Shown here piece after piece: positions 57,678 to 64,000 of a DNA stretch of 64,000 nt (position 1 is its first letter; every line of letters begins with the position of its first letter). Made by a program: the position numbers and the translations under genes. The stretch is from Virgifigura deserti (GTDB taxonomy: Bacteria; Pseudomonadota; Alphaproteobacteria; Dongiales; Dongiaceae): contig QOZR01000001.1 of the NCBI GenBank assembly GCA_003576685.1, positions 496,001 through 560,000 on the forward strand, given 5' to 3'. Below the pieces are notes generated by a model, which was given only the letters and a program-made list of their open reading frames with translations, was not told the DNA's origin and searched no databases.

Positions 57678-57717
57678 CCGCAGCCGGCGGGCAGCGTCAG
57701 ATGTTCGCCGGCTGTGG
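57678..57717 (+). terminator. Hairpin after the DUF3618 gene
   Basis: CCGCAGCCGGCG (57678-57689) pairs with CGCCGGCTGTGG (57706-57717), 12 bp with one G-U, across a 16-nt loop, beginning a few bases after the DUF3618 stop. There is no T-run. It is probably the operon end or a stabilising stem. Confidence 0.45.
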
Positions 57718-57808
57718 CTACGACAAGCCAGTTATCCGCTGAGCCCGTCCCGTCGAGGCGGTAGGTAGCCACCCGGGCGTGTTCTCCCGCCCTCACTTGG
57801 AGAATTCC

Positions 57809-58786
57809 ATGGCCAGACGGAGACGAAAGGCATCTGCCGAGGATCGGGCCGAAGGCCGTCACGCGACGCAGCCAAGTGATATTCCGGCGAAGGGATGGCG
57901 CCAGATCGCGCTTCGCGTCAAGGACGAGCTGTCGACGGACAATATCTCCATCATCGCCGCCGGCATTGCGTTCTACGGCCTACTTGCGATCTTCCCGGCG
58001 ATCGCCGCTCTGGTCTCGATCTACGGCCTCATCGCCAATCCCGCGGACATCCAGAATCACCTGTCCGCGCTCAGCGCCGTCATGCCGGCGCAGGCCTGGG
58101 ACATCCTGAACCAGCAGCTCAGCGCGGTTGCGAGCGGCGCCACCGGGCGCCTCACCTTCGGCTTTCTCCTCGGCCTTGTCATCACGCTGTGGAGCGCCAC
58201 CTCCGGGATCAAGACGCTGATGACCGCCCTCAACATCACCTATGACGAAGAGGAGACCCGCGGCTTCATCAAATTCAACGCAATCGCCTTGCTGATGACC
58301 TTGGGGGCGATCCTGTTCGCCATCGTCGCCATCGGCCTCGTCGTCGTGCTGCCCGCGCTGTTCGCCGCAATCGGCCTCGGCCAGACCATGGAGTCGCTGC
58401 TGTCGATCTTGCGCTGGCCCCTGCTCGCCCTCGCAGTCATCCTCGTGCTCGCGGTCATCTATCGCTATGCGCCCGACCGGGACACGCCGAAATGGCGCTG
58501 GGTGAGCTGGGGGTCGGTCGTGGCGACGGTCCTCTGGATCGTGGCGTCCGTCCTGTTCTCGTTCTATGTCTCGAATTTCGGCAGCTATAACGAAACCTAC
58601 GGATCGCTTGGCGCCGTCGTCATTCTCCTGATGTGGTTCTATATCAGTGCCTATCTCGTGCTGCTCGGAGCCGAGCTGAACGCGGAGATGGAGCATCAGA
58701 CGACCAAGGATACCACCCGAGGGCCAGAGCAGCCGATGGGCAAGCGGGACGCCTATGTCGCCGATACAGTGGCCGATTCCCGCTGA
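57809..58786 (+). CDS. yihY: YihY/BrkB family inner membrane protein
   Basis: The 325-residue protein has six hydrophobic helices and the YihY pattern: DNISIIAAGIAFYGLLAIFPAIAALVSIYG-type first helix (~43-75), the ATSGIKTLMTALNITYDEEETRGF segment near 135-160, PDRDTPKWRWVSWGSVVAT and the C-terminal FYISAYLVLLGAELNAEMEHQ. It was once thought to be RNase BN, but that is a different protein; YihY function is unknown. Start ATG 57809 has TTGGAG at 57798. It follows the three-gene membrane operon, possibly with its own promoter. Confidence 0.9.
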   Translation: MARRRRKASAEDRAEGRHATQPSDIPAKGWRQIALRVKDELSTDNISIIAAGIAFYGLLAIFPAIAALVSIYGLIANPADIQNHLSALSAVMPAQAWDILNQQLSAVASGATGRLTFGFLLGLVITLWSATSGIKTLMTALNITYDEEETRGFIKFNAIALLMTLGAILFAIVAIGLVVVLPALFAAIGLGQTMESLLSILRWPLLALAVILVLAVIYRYAPDRDTPKWRWVSWGSVVATVLWIVASVLFSFYVSNFGSYNETYGSLGAVVILLMWFYISAYLVLLGAELNAEMEHQTTKDTTRGPEQPMGKRDAYVADTVADSR

Positions 58787-58961
58787 GCCGCGACTGCCTT
58801 CAGTCCCCCCGCACAAGCCCCCGGCAGCATTTCCGCATTGCGCCGGCGGTATGGGAAGAATCCGGCCGCGTTCCGACTTGACGCTCCGGCGAAGCCTGCG
58901 ATAAGTGGCGCACGCGACGAGCGACCGACGATCCGATCGATGGGCGTCGGTGATCGGGCAT

Positions 58962-59051
58962 GGATGGGTGGCCGAGTGGTTGAAGGCACCGGTCTTGAAA
59001 ACCGGCAGGGGTTCACGCCCCTCGTGGGTTCGAATCCCACCCCATCCGCCA
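58962..59051 (+). tRNA. tRNA-Ser(UGA), CCA encoded
   Basis: A class II tRNA. The acceptor stem GGATGGG pairs with CCCATCC, the D arm holds GGCCGAGTGGTTGAAGGC, and the anticodon loop CTTGAAA (anticodon TGA) is closed by CCGGT/ACCGG. A long variable arm is followed by the T arm GTGGGTTCGAATCCCAC, discriminator G at 59048 and an encoded CCA. It reads UCA codons. Confidence 0.97.
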
Positions 59052-59497
59052 CTATTTTAGATTATCTCATTGTTTATTCTGGCTTTTTTATTCACACGTC
59101 AGCATTGTTCCCACAAATGACCCCACATTTCGAATTGGATGCTCAGACTCGTCTCGGGTATTGAGCCTGGCCTCGCAAAAGAAATCATCCGCGACCAGCA
59201 CATCCGGTTTCTGGCTTAGGCAGAGCATCGGTTTAACGGCGGCACTCGTAGCCGTTTCCGGTGTTAATTCAACTGACCATTGTAGATGCCACCCCACAAG
59301 CAGGTGCAGGCCTGCATGATCGTGCGAACCGGCACCATATCGGTCGGACGTACGAGGAATGCGAAACAGATGTCTTCCGGCTGAAGGGTGCCACTCGACG
59401 GCGGTGCAAAGGACCTATCACGGACTGCGATCTACCCGTAGTCTTGCCTTCCGCCGATGCTTGGACCTATTCCCATTCCGGAGAGCAACAGGATCGG
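59052..59497. other. AT-rich gene-free stretch after tRNA-Ser
   Basis: From the tRNA 3' end to about 59290 the sequence is clearly richer in A and T than the rest of the window, with a T6 run at 59084 that may end the tRNA transcript. No complete gene is supported; a 26-codon frame from ATG 59139 encodes nothing familiar. The 3' half returns to high GC and leads to the histidine kinase. The AT-rich part may be a remnant of integration at the tRNA, but no integrase or clear att repeat is left. Confidence 0.4.
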
Positions 59498-60667
59498 ATG
59501 ATAGCAAACCAGGATCGGCAATCAGAGAGGCGACAAGTGGAGAGGCTGCGCAAGCAGCGTGCCGTCCTCTCGGAGTTCGGAAGGCACGCGTTGCGCACGG
59601 ACAACCTCGACGCGCTGCTGCAGGAGGCGACGGCGCTCGTCTCTGAGGCCATCGAGGTCGAACTCGTCAAAGTCCTTGAACTGCTGCCCGATGGCGAGGC
59701 CATGCTGGTGCGCGCCGGGGTGAACTGGAAGCCCGGCGTCGTCGGCCATGCGACCCTTGGTGCCCATGAGCGTTCGCCGGGCGGGTATGCGCTTCAGCAG
59801 GACCAGGCGGTGATCTCGCGGGACGTGGCGACGGAGGAACGCTTCGAGATTCCGGCCCTGCTGGTGGACCACGGCGTCAAGAGCATGGTCAACGTCGTCA
59901 TCCGCGGCGAGCGGGAGGCGTTCGGCGTTCTGGAAGTCGATTCCCGCCGGCACCGGGACTTCGACGAGGACGATATCAGCTTTCTCCAGAACTACGCCAA
60001 CCTGCTGGCGTTCGCCGTCGACCGTCTGGCGTCGCACCGCGAACTCGCGGAGGCGGAGGAAACCGGGCGTATCCTGCTGCGCGAGCTCCAGCACCGGGTG
60101 AAGAACCTGCTCGCCAACATCCGCGCGCTCGCGCGACGAATACGCGCTGAAAGCATCAGCCTCGATGAGTTTGGGGCGGCCTTCGACAGCCGGCTCGGCG
60201 CGCTCGCCCGTACCCAGGATCTGCTGACGTGCGGCCCAGGTGGTGCGGCCGACATCCGCGACATCCTGCGCCAGGAGCTGGCGGCGCACGGTGCGCGGGA
60301 GGGAGAGCGGCTCACGCTGCAAGGACCCCGTGCGATGCTGCAATCGAACATGGCACAAGCCCTGGGCATGGCGTTCCACGAACTCGCGACGAACGCGGTC
60401 AAATATGGTGCGCTCGGCGGCGAAGACGGGCGGATCGACATATCCTGGACCGTTGAACCATCGGATGGCGGCACTCGGATGTTGATCCGATGGCGCGAGC
60501 ACGGTATCGAGATCAAGGGCGATCCGTCGAGGCGAGGGCTCGGCTCGGAGGTAATCGAGGAGACCGTGCCCTACATGCTCGGCGGGACGTCCGCGCTGAT
60601 GTTTCACCCCGACGGGGTCGAGTGCACGATCCGGTTTCCTGTTCCGAAGGGTTCCGCGTCGGCGTGA
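59498..60667 (+). CDS. GAF-domain HWE-family sensor histidine kinase
   Basis: The 389-residue soluble kinase has an N-terminal coiled region, a GAF domain (~25-175, ALLQEATALVSEAIEVELVK, FGVLEVDSRRHRDF) and an HWE kinase core. The phospho-accepting His is in LLRELQHRVKNLLANIRAL (~195), the N-box is MAFHELATNAVKYGALGG, and WRE occurs in LIRWREHG, the W-x-E of the HWE name. Start ATG 59498 (MIANQDRQSE) is chosen because the preceding 79 open codons are not protein-like. HWE kinases act in light, stress and general stress signalling in alphaproteobacteria; the input here is unknown. Its likely partner is the receiver 36 bp downstream. Confidence 0.88.
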   Translation: MIANQDRQSERRQVERLRKQRAVLSEFGRHALRTDNLDALLQEATALVSEAIEVELVKVLELLPDGEAMLVRAGVNWKPGVVGHATLGAHERSPGGYALQQDQAVISRDVATEERFEIPALLVDHGVKSMVNVVIRGEREAFGVLEVDSRRHRDFDEDDISFLQNYANLLAFAVDRLASHRELAEAEETGRILLRELQHRVKNLLANIRALARRIRAESISLDEFGAAFDSRLGALARTQDLLTCGPGGAADIRDILRQELAAHGAREGERLTLQGPRAMLQSNMAQALGMAFHELATNAVKYGALGGEDGRIDISWTVEPSDGGTRMLIRWREHGIEIKGDPSRRGLGSEVIEETVPYMLGGTSALMFHPDGVECTIRFPVPKGSASA

Positions 60668-60703
60668 CCCGCACCCGGCGGCACGCGAGCGGAGCTCTAT
60701 GGG

Positions 60704-61072
60704 ATGGCGCAAGGACTTGATGGTTTGAGAATTCTCGTCGTCGAGGACGAGTACTTCGTGGCGCTGGAGGTCAAGGAGATTGTCCGGGAGCTCGGCGCCG
60801 AAGTCGTCGGGCCGATCGGCCGTCTGGAGCCGGCACGGGACGTGGCGCGGCGAGAGACGTTCGATGGCGCCATCCTCGATGTGAAGCTGGACGGCGAGGT
60901 TATCTATCCGCTCGCGGACGAGCTTCTGGTGCGCGGCGTGCCGCTCATTCTGACAACCGGCTACGATGCCGCGAGCCTGCCGGAGACGTACCGCCGCTTG
61001 CCCCAGCTGCGCAAGCCACTCGAGAATCAGGCGCTGCAACGGATGGCGGAGAGCACGTTTCGGCGGTTGTGA
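60704..61072 (+). CDS. Single-domain response regulator
   Basis: The 122-residue receiver has the acidic pocket Glu14-Asp15 in VVEDEYF, phospho-acceptor Asp59 in AILDVKLDGE, Thr85 in LTTGYDA and Lys104 in LRKPL. There is no output domain. GGAG lies 9 nt before the ATG. Single-domain receivers beside HWE kinases typically act as phosphate sinks, relays or binding partners; this one is presumably phosphorylated by the adjacent kinase. Confidence 0.92.
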   Translation: MAQGLDGLRILVVEDEYFVALEVKEIVRELGAEVVGPIGRLEPARDVARRETFDGAILDVKLDGEVIYPLADELLVRGVPLILTTGYDAASLPETYRRLPQLRKPLENQALQRMAESTFRRL

Positions 61073-61160
61073 GCCAGAGGAATCGGCAGCCAACGCTGAA
61101 CCACTGCGCGGCTTTCGAGCTGCAGAGCTGACTCTCCGAACGGACTGTTCGGATAAGAAG

Positions 61161-61185
61161 AGCGGCGGGAGTGAAACCCGCCGCT
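61161..61185. repeat. GC-rich palindrome downstream of the response regulator
   Basis: AGCGGCGGG and CCCGCCGCT flank AGTGAAA. It is related to the palindrome at 1224-1244 (shared core GGCGGG, then TGAAACCCGCC when one is reverse-complemented). It lies between the response regulator and the convergent hsp20 gene and may act as a bidirectional terminator. Confidence 0.5.
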
Positions 61186-61207
61186 ACCAATCAGTCCGCC
61201 TCGAGGG

Positions 61208-61708
61208 TTAGCTGGCCTTGACTTCGATCTTCTTCACCCGCGCCTGCGCCTCGGGTGTCTTCGGCAGGGTGACCGTCAGCACGCCTTTCTTGAATTCGGC
61301 GTTGGCCTTATCGGTATCGACACCGGGGGGCAGCGGAATCGAGCGGTAGAACGAACCATAGGAGCGCTCGGAGAGATAATAGCCCTTCTTGTTCTCCTCC
61401 CGCTCGGCCCTCTTCTCGCCCTTGATGGTCAGGACATCGTCCGTCACTGCGACGTCGACATCCTTCTCCTCCAAGCCCGGAAGCTCCACCGAGACCTCGA
61501 CCTTATCCTCCGTCTCGGCAACGTCCGCATGCGGACCGGTCATGCCCCAGCCCCGATCGAGAGTGCCGAAGGGCTGGTCGAAGCGCTTCCAGAAGTTCTC
61601 GAAGATTCGGTTGACGTCCCGCTGCAGGGCCAGGACCGGATTGTCGTCCTCGCGTCTCGCAAGGTCGGTTCCCTTGTCGCCCCACGGGATCAGGTCTCTG
61701 ATCTGCAT
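61208..61708 (-). CDS. Hsp20 / alpha-crystallin small heat shock protein (third of three)
   Basis: The 166-residue holdase has an N-terminal arm (MQIRDLIPW, NRIFENFWKRF), the alpha-crystallin domain (~62-155: DVAETEDKVEVSVELPGLEE, LTIKGEKRAE, YGSFYRSIPLPPGVD, KKGVLTVTLPK) and the tail KKIEVKAS. The I-x-V element needed for oligomer docking is present (IEV). AAGGAGG precedes the ATG with good spacing. It is the last gene of three tandem hsp20 genes, 19 bp after the middle one. Confidence 0.95.
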   Translation of the reverse strand: MQIRDLIPWGDKGTDLARREDDNPVLALQRDVNRIFENFWKRFDQPFGTLDRGWGMTGPHADVAETEDKVEVSVELPGLEEKDVDVAVTDDVLTIKGEKRAEREENKKGYYLSERSYGSFYRSIPLPPGVDTDKANAEFKKGVLTVTLPKTPEAQARVKKIEVKAS

Positions 61709-61727
61709 GGTTGCGCCTCCTTTGCAA

Positions 61728-62153
61728 TCAAGCCGCCTTGACCTGGATCTTCCGCGCCTTGGCGGGCTCGGCCTTTGGCAGTACCAGGCGCAGAATGCCG
61801 TCGCTCTGCGACGCCTCGATGCGATCTTGGTCTATATCCTCGGAGAGCGTGAAGACCCGCTCGTAATCGCCTTCGGCGTACTCGGCATAGATCTGCCGGT
61901 ACCCTTCGTGCTCCTGGTCGCCCGCATGGCCGTGGATGGTCAGCAGCCGCTTCTCCAGAGTGATGTCCACCGCGTCCGGCGCGACCCCGGGCATTTCGGC
62001 GAGCAGAATGATACTCTCCTCGGTCTCATAGATGTCGGTCCGCGGCACGAACACCGCCCGTGCGTGCGTCCGCTCACCGCCATCGATCGCACGGGGAACC
62101 TTCTGCTCCACCGTCTTGAGCTGTTTGTCAGTCTTGTTCAGTTCCTTGGCCAT
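61728..62153 (-). CDS. Hsp20 / alpha-crystallin small heat shock protein (second of three)
   Basis: The 141-residue protein has a short charged N-terminus, then an alpha-crystallin domain (~37-125: DIYETEESIILLAEMPGVAP, LLTIHGHAGDQEHEGY, DYERVFTLSEDIDQD, DGILRLVLPKAE) and the tail KIQVKAA. It is the most divergent of the three, with ERVFTL where the others have GSF. GGAGG lies 8 nt before the ATG. The gap from the upstream hsp20 gene is 14 bp. Confidence 0.94.
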   Translation of the reverse strand: MAKELNKTDKQLKTVEQKVPRAIDGGERTHARAVFVPRTDIYETEESIILLAEMPGVAPDAVDITLEKRLLTIHGHAGDQEHEGYRQIYAEYAEGDYERVFTLSEDIDQDRIEASQSDGILRLVLPKAEPAKARKIQVKAA

Positions 62154-62167
62154 GGTGTCATCCTCCC

Positions 62168-62605
62168 TTATGCAGCCTTGATCTGGATCTTCTTCGGCCG
62201 ATCCGCCTCCGGTCGCTGCAACTCGATCTCAAGCCGGCCGTCGGCGAAGCGCGCCTGCACCTGGTCGGGATCAACCCGGAAGGGCAACTGCACCGACCGC
62301 GAGAAGCTGCCGTAGGCCCGCTCGCGACGGTGCCAGGCGGCGTTCTCGCCTTCCACCTTCGGCTCCCGCTTGCCCTGCAGTGTGAGCGTATCCTCACGCA
62401 CTGTGACATCGACATCGTCGCAGGACAGGCCGGGGAGTTCGGCGGTCACAACCACGCTGTTCTCGCCAAGCCAGAGGTTGATCGGCGGGAACGCCTGGGC
62501 GGTCGCCGTGCCAAGCCCGGACAGCAAACGGTTCATATCGTCCTGCATGTGCCGCATCTTGAGAAACGGGTCGAGCCCGAAGCGGCTGAGTTCCGACAAC
62601 ATCAT
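62168..62605 (-). CDS. Hsp20 / alpha-crystallin small heat shock protein (first of three)
   Basis: The protein is about 145 residues: N-terminal arm (SRFGLDPFLKMRHMQDDMNR), alpha-crystallin domain (~42-135: INLWLGENSVVVTAELPGLS, LTLQGKREPK, YGSFSRSVQLPFRVDPD, DGRLEIELQRPE) and the tail KKIQIKAA. ATG 62611 abuts the Shine-Dalgarno GAAGGAGG with no spacing, so ATG 62605 (or 62602) is the better start. It is the promoter-proximal gene of the three; I could not find a convincing RpoH promoter or ROSE thermometer upstream. Confidence 0.93.
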   Translation of the reverse strand: MMLSELSRFGLDPFLKMRHMQDDMNRLLSGLGTATAQAFPPINLWLGENSVVVTAELPGLSCDDVDVTVREDTLTLQGKREPKVEGENAAWHRRERAYGSFSRSVQLPFRVDPDQVQARFADGRLEIELQRPEADRPKKIQIKAA

Positions 62606-63188
62606 CTGCATCCTCCTTCGGTTCGTTCGCTACCAACCGGTGTCGGGCGGGGCCATGCAGGCGCACGCCCGGTCAGGGGATGCCGACGCGAGTCGCGGCA
62701 AGCTGGGAGAAGATGGCATGACAGGCGGAGCCGCCGGGAGCGCTCGCTATGTCGGGCCGACTGCGGTCGCTCGCCAAGCTCGCGAGATGCGAGAGAGAGG
62801 GTTTCGGGCAACAACACCGGACCACATCCTCCTGTCGCGAAGCGATATGAACCGCACTCCGGCCCACCATACGGTCAAGCCTTCGTTCCCCGTGCCAGGA
62901 CCCAAAATCGGCATCCGGCAAAGTTGATGTGGGTGCGGCAGATGCCCGTTCAAGAGGGCGTCAGAACCCTTGGGCTAAGAAATTCGGTAATGATTGCAAA
63001 TCTCTATGAAGGCTGAGCACCGGGACAGGTGGCGCCGTTCGCCATGCGGGTGGTGCCGCGGCGAGCACGATGACTGGTGCATGATGGTGTGAAAGGTCGG
63101 ACGTGAAGCACTCGGCGATCGTTGCGGTCTGCAACCCGGCGCTAGGGCGACGGACCGGGGAGCCGCACCCCCGATCCGCCGCTGGCAA
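62606..63188. other. Gene-free region between hsp20 operon and SPW gene
   Basis: About 580 bp with no gene I can support. The right end is the 3' side of the SPW gene and the left end the leader of the hsp20 operon, with GAAGGAGG at 62612-62619 (minus strand). Open frames here have arginine/serine-rich shadow composition. A locally AT-rich spot near 62970-63010 may be a promoter, but I could not define elements. Confidence 0.5.
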
Positions 63189-63554
63189 TCAGGCCGCTAC
63201 GCGTGGCGGTGTCCGATGCATCAGCCATAGTCTCCAGGCAGTCACCGCCACGACGAGCCCGCCCACGACGATATGAGTCCAGAGCGCGGCTGCGATGCCG
63301 GCAAAACCCAGGAGCCAGGGCGAGACCACGACCCAGGCGCCAAGCAGCAGGCTGCCCCATTCCTCCCACTCGGCGAACGCCTGGATCGCGGCCAAGGCGA
63401 GGCCCGCGATCACTGCGGCGCTCAGCCAGGCGTTCCAAGCGGAAGCCGTGGCGTCCGCAAATCCCAGGAGCCACGGCGCGAGAAACAAAGCAACCGCCAG
63501 CACGAGATTGCTCCAGTCCAGAAGTTCTTCTTTCCGTTTCGTCAGGTTCGTCAT
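63189..63554 (-). CDS. SPW-repeat membrane protein
   Basis: The 121-residue protein consists of two SPW modules, each two helices: LDWSNLVLAVALFLAPWLLGF (~13-33) with its second helix near 40-60, and WGSLLLGAWVVVSPWLLGFAG (~66-86) with a last helix near 90-108. The repeated (A/S)PWLLGF is the family hallmark. SPW proteins are of unknown function. Start ATG 63554 has GGAGG upstream; a longer frame to 63614 has no ribosome binding site. Confidence 0.9.
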   Translation of the reverse strand: MTNLTKRKEELLDWSNLVLAVALFLAPWLLGFADATASAWNAWLSAAVIAGLALAAIQAFAEWEEWGSLLLGAWVVVSPWLLGFAGIAAALWTHIVVGGLVVAVTAWRLWLMHRTPPRVAA

Positions 63555-63623
63555 GATTGACCTCCATTCTCCTGAATGTTGCCAAAAGTTCACGGCATGA
63601 GCCGATCCTTGCACCGGGTCGGC

Positions 63624-63959
63624 TCAAGGTCCGGCCGCCGCAGCCTGCGCGAGCGGCTGGACCGGAAACAGGATCTTGAGGAGCAGGCTCAGTGCCATGC
63701 ACGCCGCGGCTTCGTCCCAGCGGCTCAGGTGCGGTGGATCGAGCCGCTCCTCGCACACCGTCGCGACCAAACTGATCCCAAGAGCTGCGAGCAGTAGAAA
63801 GAGGCTCAAAACCGCCGGCACCAGCTCCCACGGGTAGAACGAGGCGAGGCAGAGGCAAAGCGCCACCGCGAGTCCGCACCGGATCAGAGAGTCGATGTTG
63901 GGATCGGTGGGATCGCCGTTCCTCGATCCTTGCCAGTCGCGTGGATCATAGACGTTCAT
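63624..63959 (-). CDS. Hypothetical small membrane protein
   Basis: The 111-residue protein has a hydrophilic start (MNVYDPRDWQGSRNGDP), two adjacent membrane helices (~26-45 and ~48-66), a short polar loop with CEERLDPPHLSRWDEA, and a third hydrophobic stretch (~85-100). I recognise no family. GGGGAGGA precedes the ATG at good spacing, which supports expression. It is 69 bp upstream of the SPW gene on the same strand, so the two may form a pair. Confidence 0.7.
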   Translation of the reverse strand: MNVYDPRDWQGSRNGDPTDPNIDSLIRCGLAVALCLCLASFYPWELVPAVLSLFLLLAALGISLVATVCEERLDPPHLSRWDEAAACMALSLLLKILFPVQPLAQAAAAGP

Positions 63960-64000
63960 CGCTGTTCCTCCCCTGCATCCCCAGGCGCCACGATCCCCCA

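Noticed and set aside
59281..59300. attR-like direct repeat of the tRNA-Ser 3' end
   Set aside because: Only eight bases match, which is expected by chance in this sequence.
59522..61093. 523-codon minus-strand open frame opposite the histidine kinase
   Set aside because: The plus-strand kinase and receiver carry all expected motifs; the opposite frame has none.
62612..62720. ROSE RNA thermometer or RpoH promoter upstream of hsp20
   Set aside because: No U(U/C)GCU element pairing with the Shine-Dalgarno and no CTTG-N17-CYTATNT match could be found.
63142..63879. 245-codon minus-strand frame spanning the SPW region
   Set aside because: It overlaps two better genes that have ribosome binding sites and hydrophobic helices; its own sequence is a low-quality shadow.

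Overview
The window is high-GC chromosomal DNA of an alphaproteobacterium. Gene order fits the Rhodospirillales or a near relative: trpG-trpD-trpC-moaC-moeA-lexA; ppiD-trpE; tpiA-secG-pyrG-kdsA-eno-ftsB-pdhABC-lpd-lipA; ispDF; dusB-ntrB-ntrC-ntrY-ntrX-trkA-hfq-hflX-mazG; and mltB-rlpA-dacA-tmk-holB-metG-tatD. An alphaproteobacterial SOS box (GTTC-N7-GTTC) lies upstream of lexA. A lipoyl domain fused to PDH E1-beta and a bifunctional IspDF point the same way. The genus cannot be decided from the sequence.

Layout. 1-1223 is the 3' end of a comEC-like gene, convergent with lexA. 1279-6276 (minus) is a tightly overlapping trp/moa/lexA operon. A divergent polysaccharide deacetylase gene (6507-7688) separates it from ppiD-trpE (minus, to 11075). 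11304-24385 (plus) carries central metabolism and protein export: tpiA, secG, pyrG, kdsA, a DinB-fold gene, eno, ftsB, the pyruvate dehydrogenase operon, lipA and a COQ10-like gene. 24343-27406 (minus) holds a DUF429 gene, cinA, pgpA and ispDF. 27599-43070 (plus) holds a CcsA-type membrane protein, a xenobiotic acetyltransferase, the nitrogen-control block dusB-ntrBC-ntrYX, trkA, a D-amino acid aminotransferase, a HAD phosphatase, hfq, hflX, an inositol-monophosphatase-like gene and a beta-hydroxyacid dehydrogenase. mazG is on the minus strand and an MFS exporter on the plus strand. 45769-55197 (minus) is a cell-wall and replication/translation cluster: ydcF-like, mltB, rlpA, dacA, tmk, holB, metG, tatD and an MBL-fold hydrolase.

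From about 55200 the character changes from syntenic housekeeping genes to accessory, probably stress-related genes. There are three translationally coupled genes for small or low-complexity membrane proteins (a glycine/serine-rich protein, a DUF1469 holin-like protein and a DUF3618 protein) behind a possible EcfG-type promoter. These are followed by a YihY family protein, tRNA-Ser(UGA), an AT-rich gene-free stretch, a GAF-HWE histidine kinase with a single-domain response regulator, three tandem Hsp20 genes, an SPW-repeat membrane protein and a small membrane protein. If the window holds an under-described system, this block is the best candidate.

Other points of interest are two identical 273-bp lipoyl-domain coding blocks in pdhB and pdhC, a palindromic repeat that carries the probable ribosome binding site of ispDF, an NtrX without the GAFTGA motif, and perfect palindromes upstream of pdhA and of the MFS exporter. 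No insertion sequence, CRISPR array, rRNA or prophage was seen.
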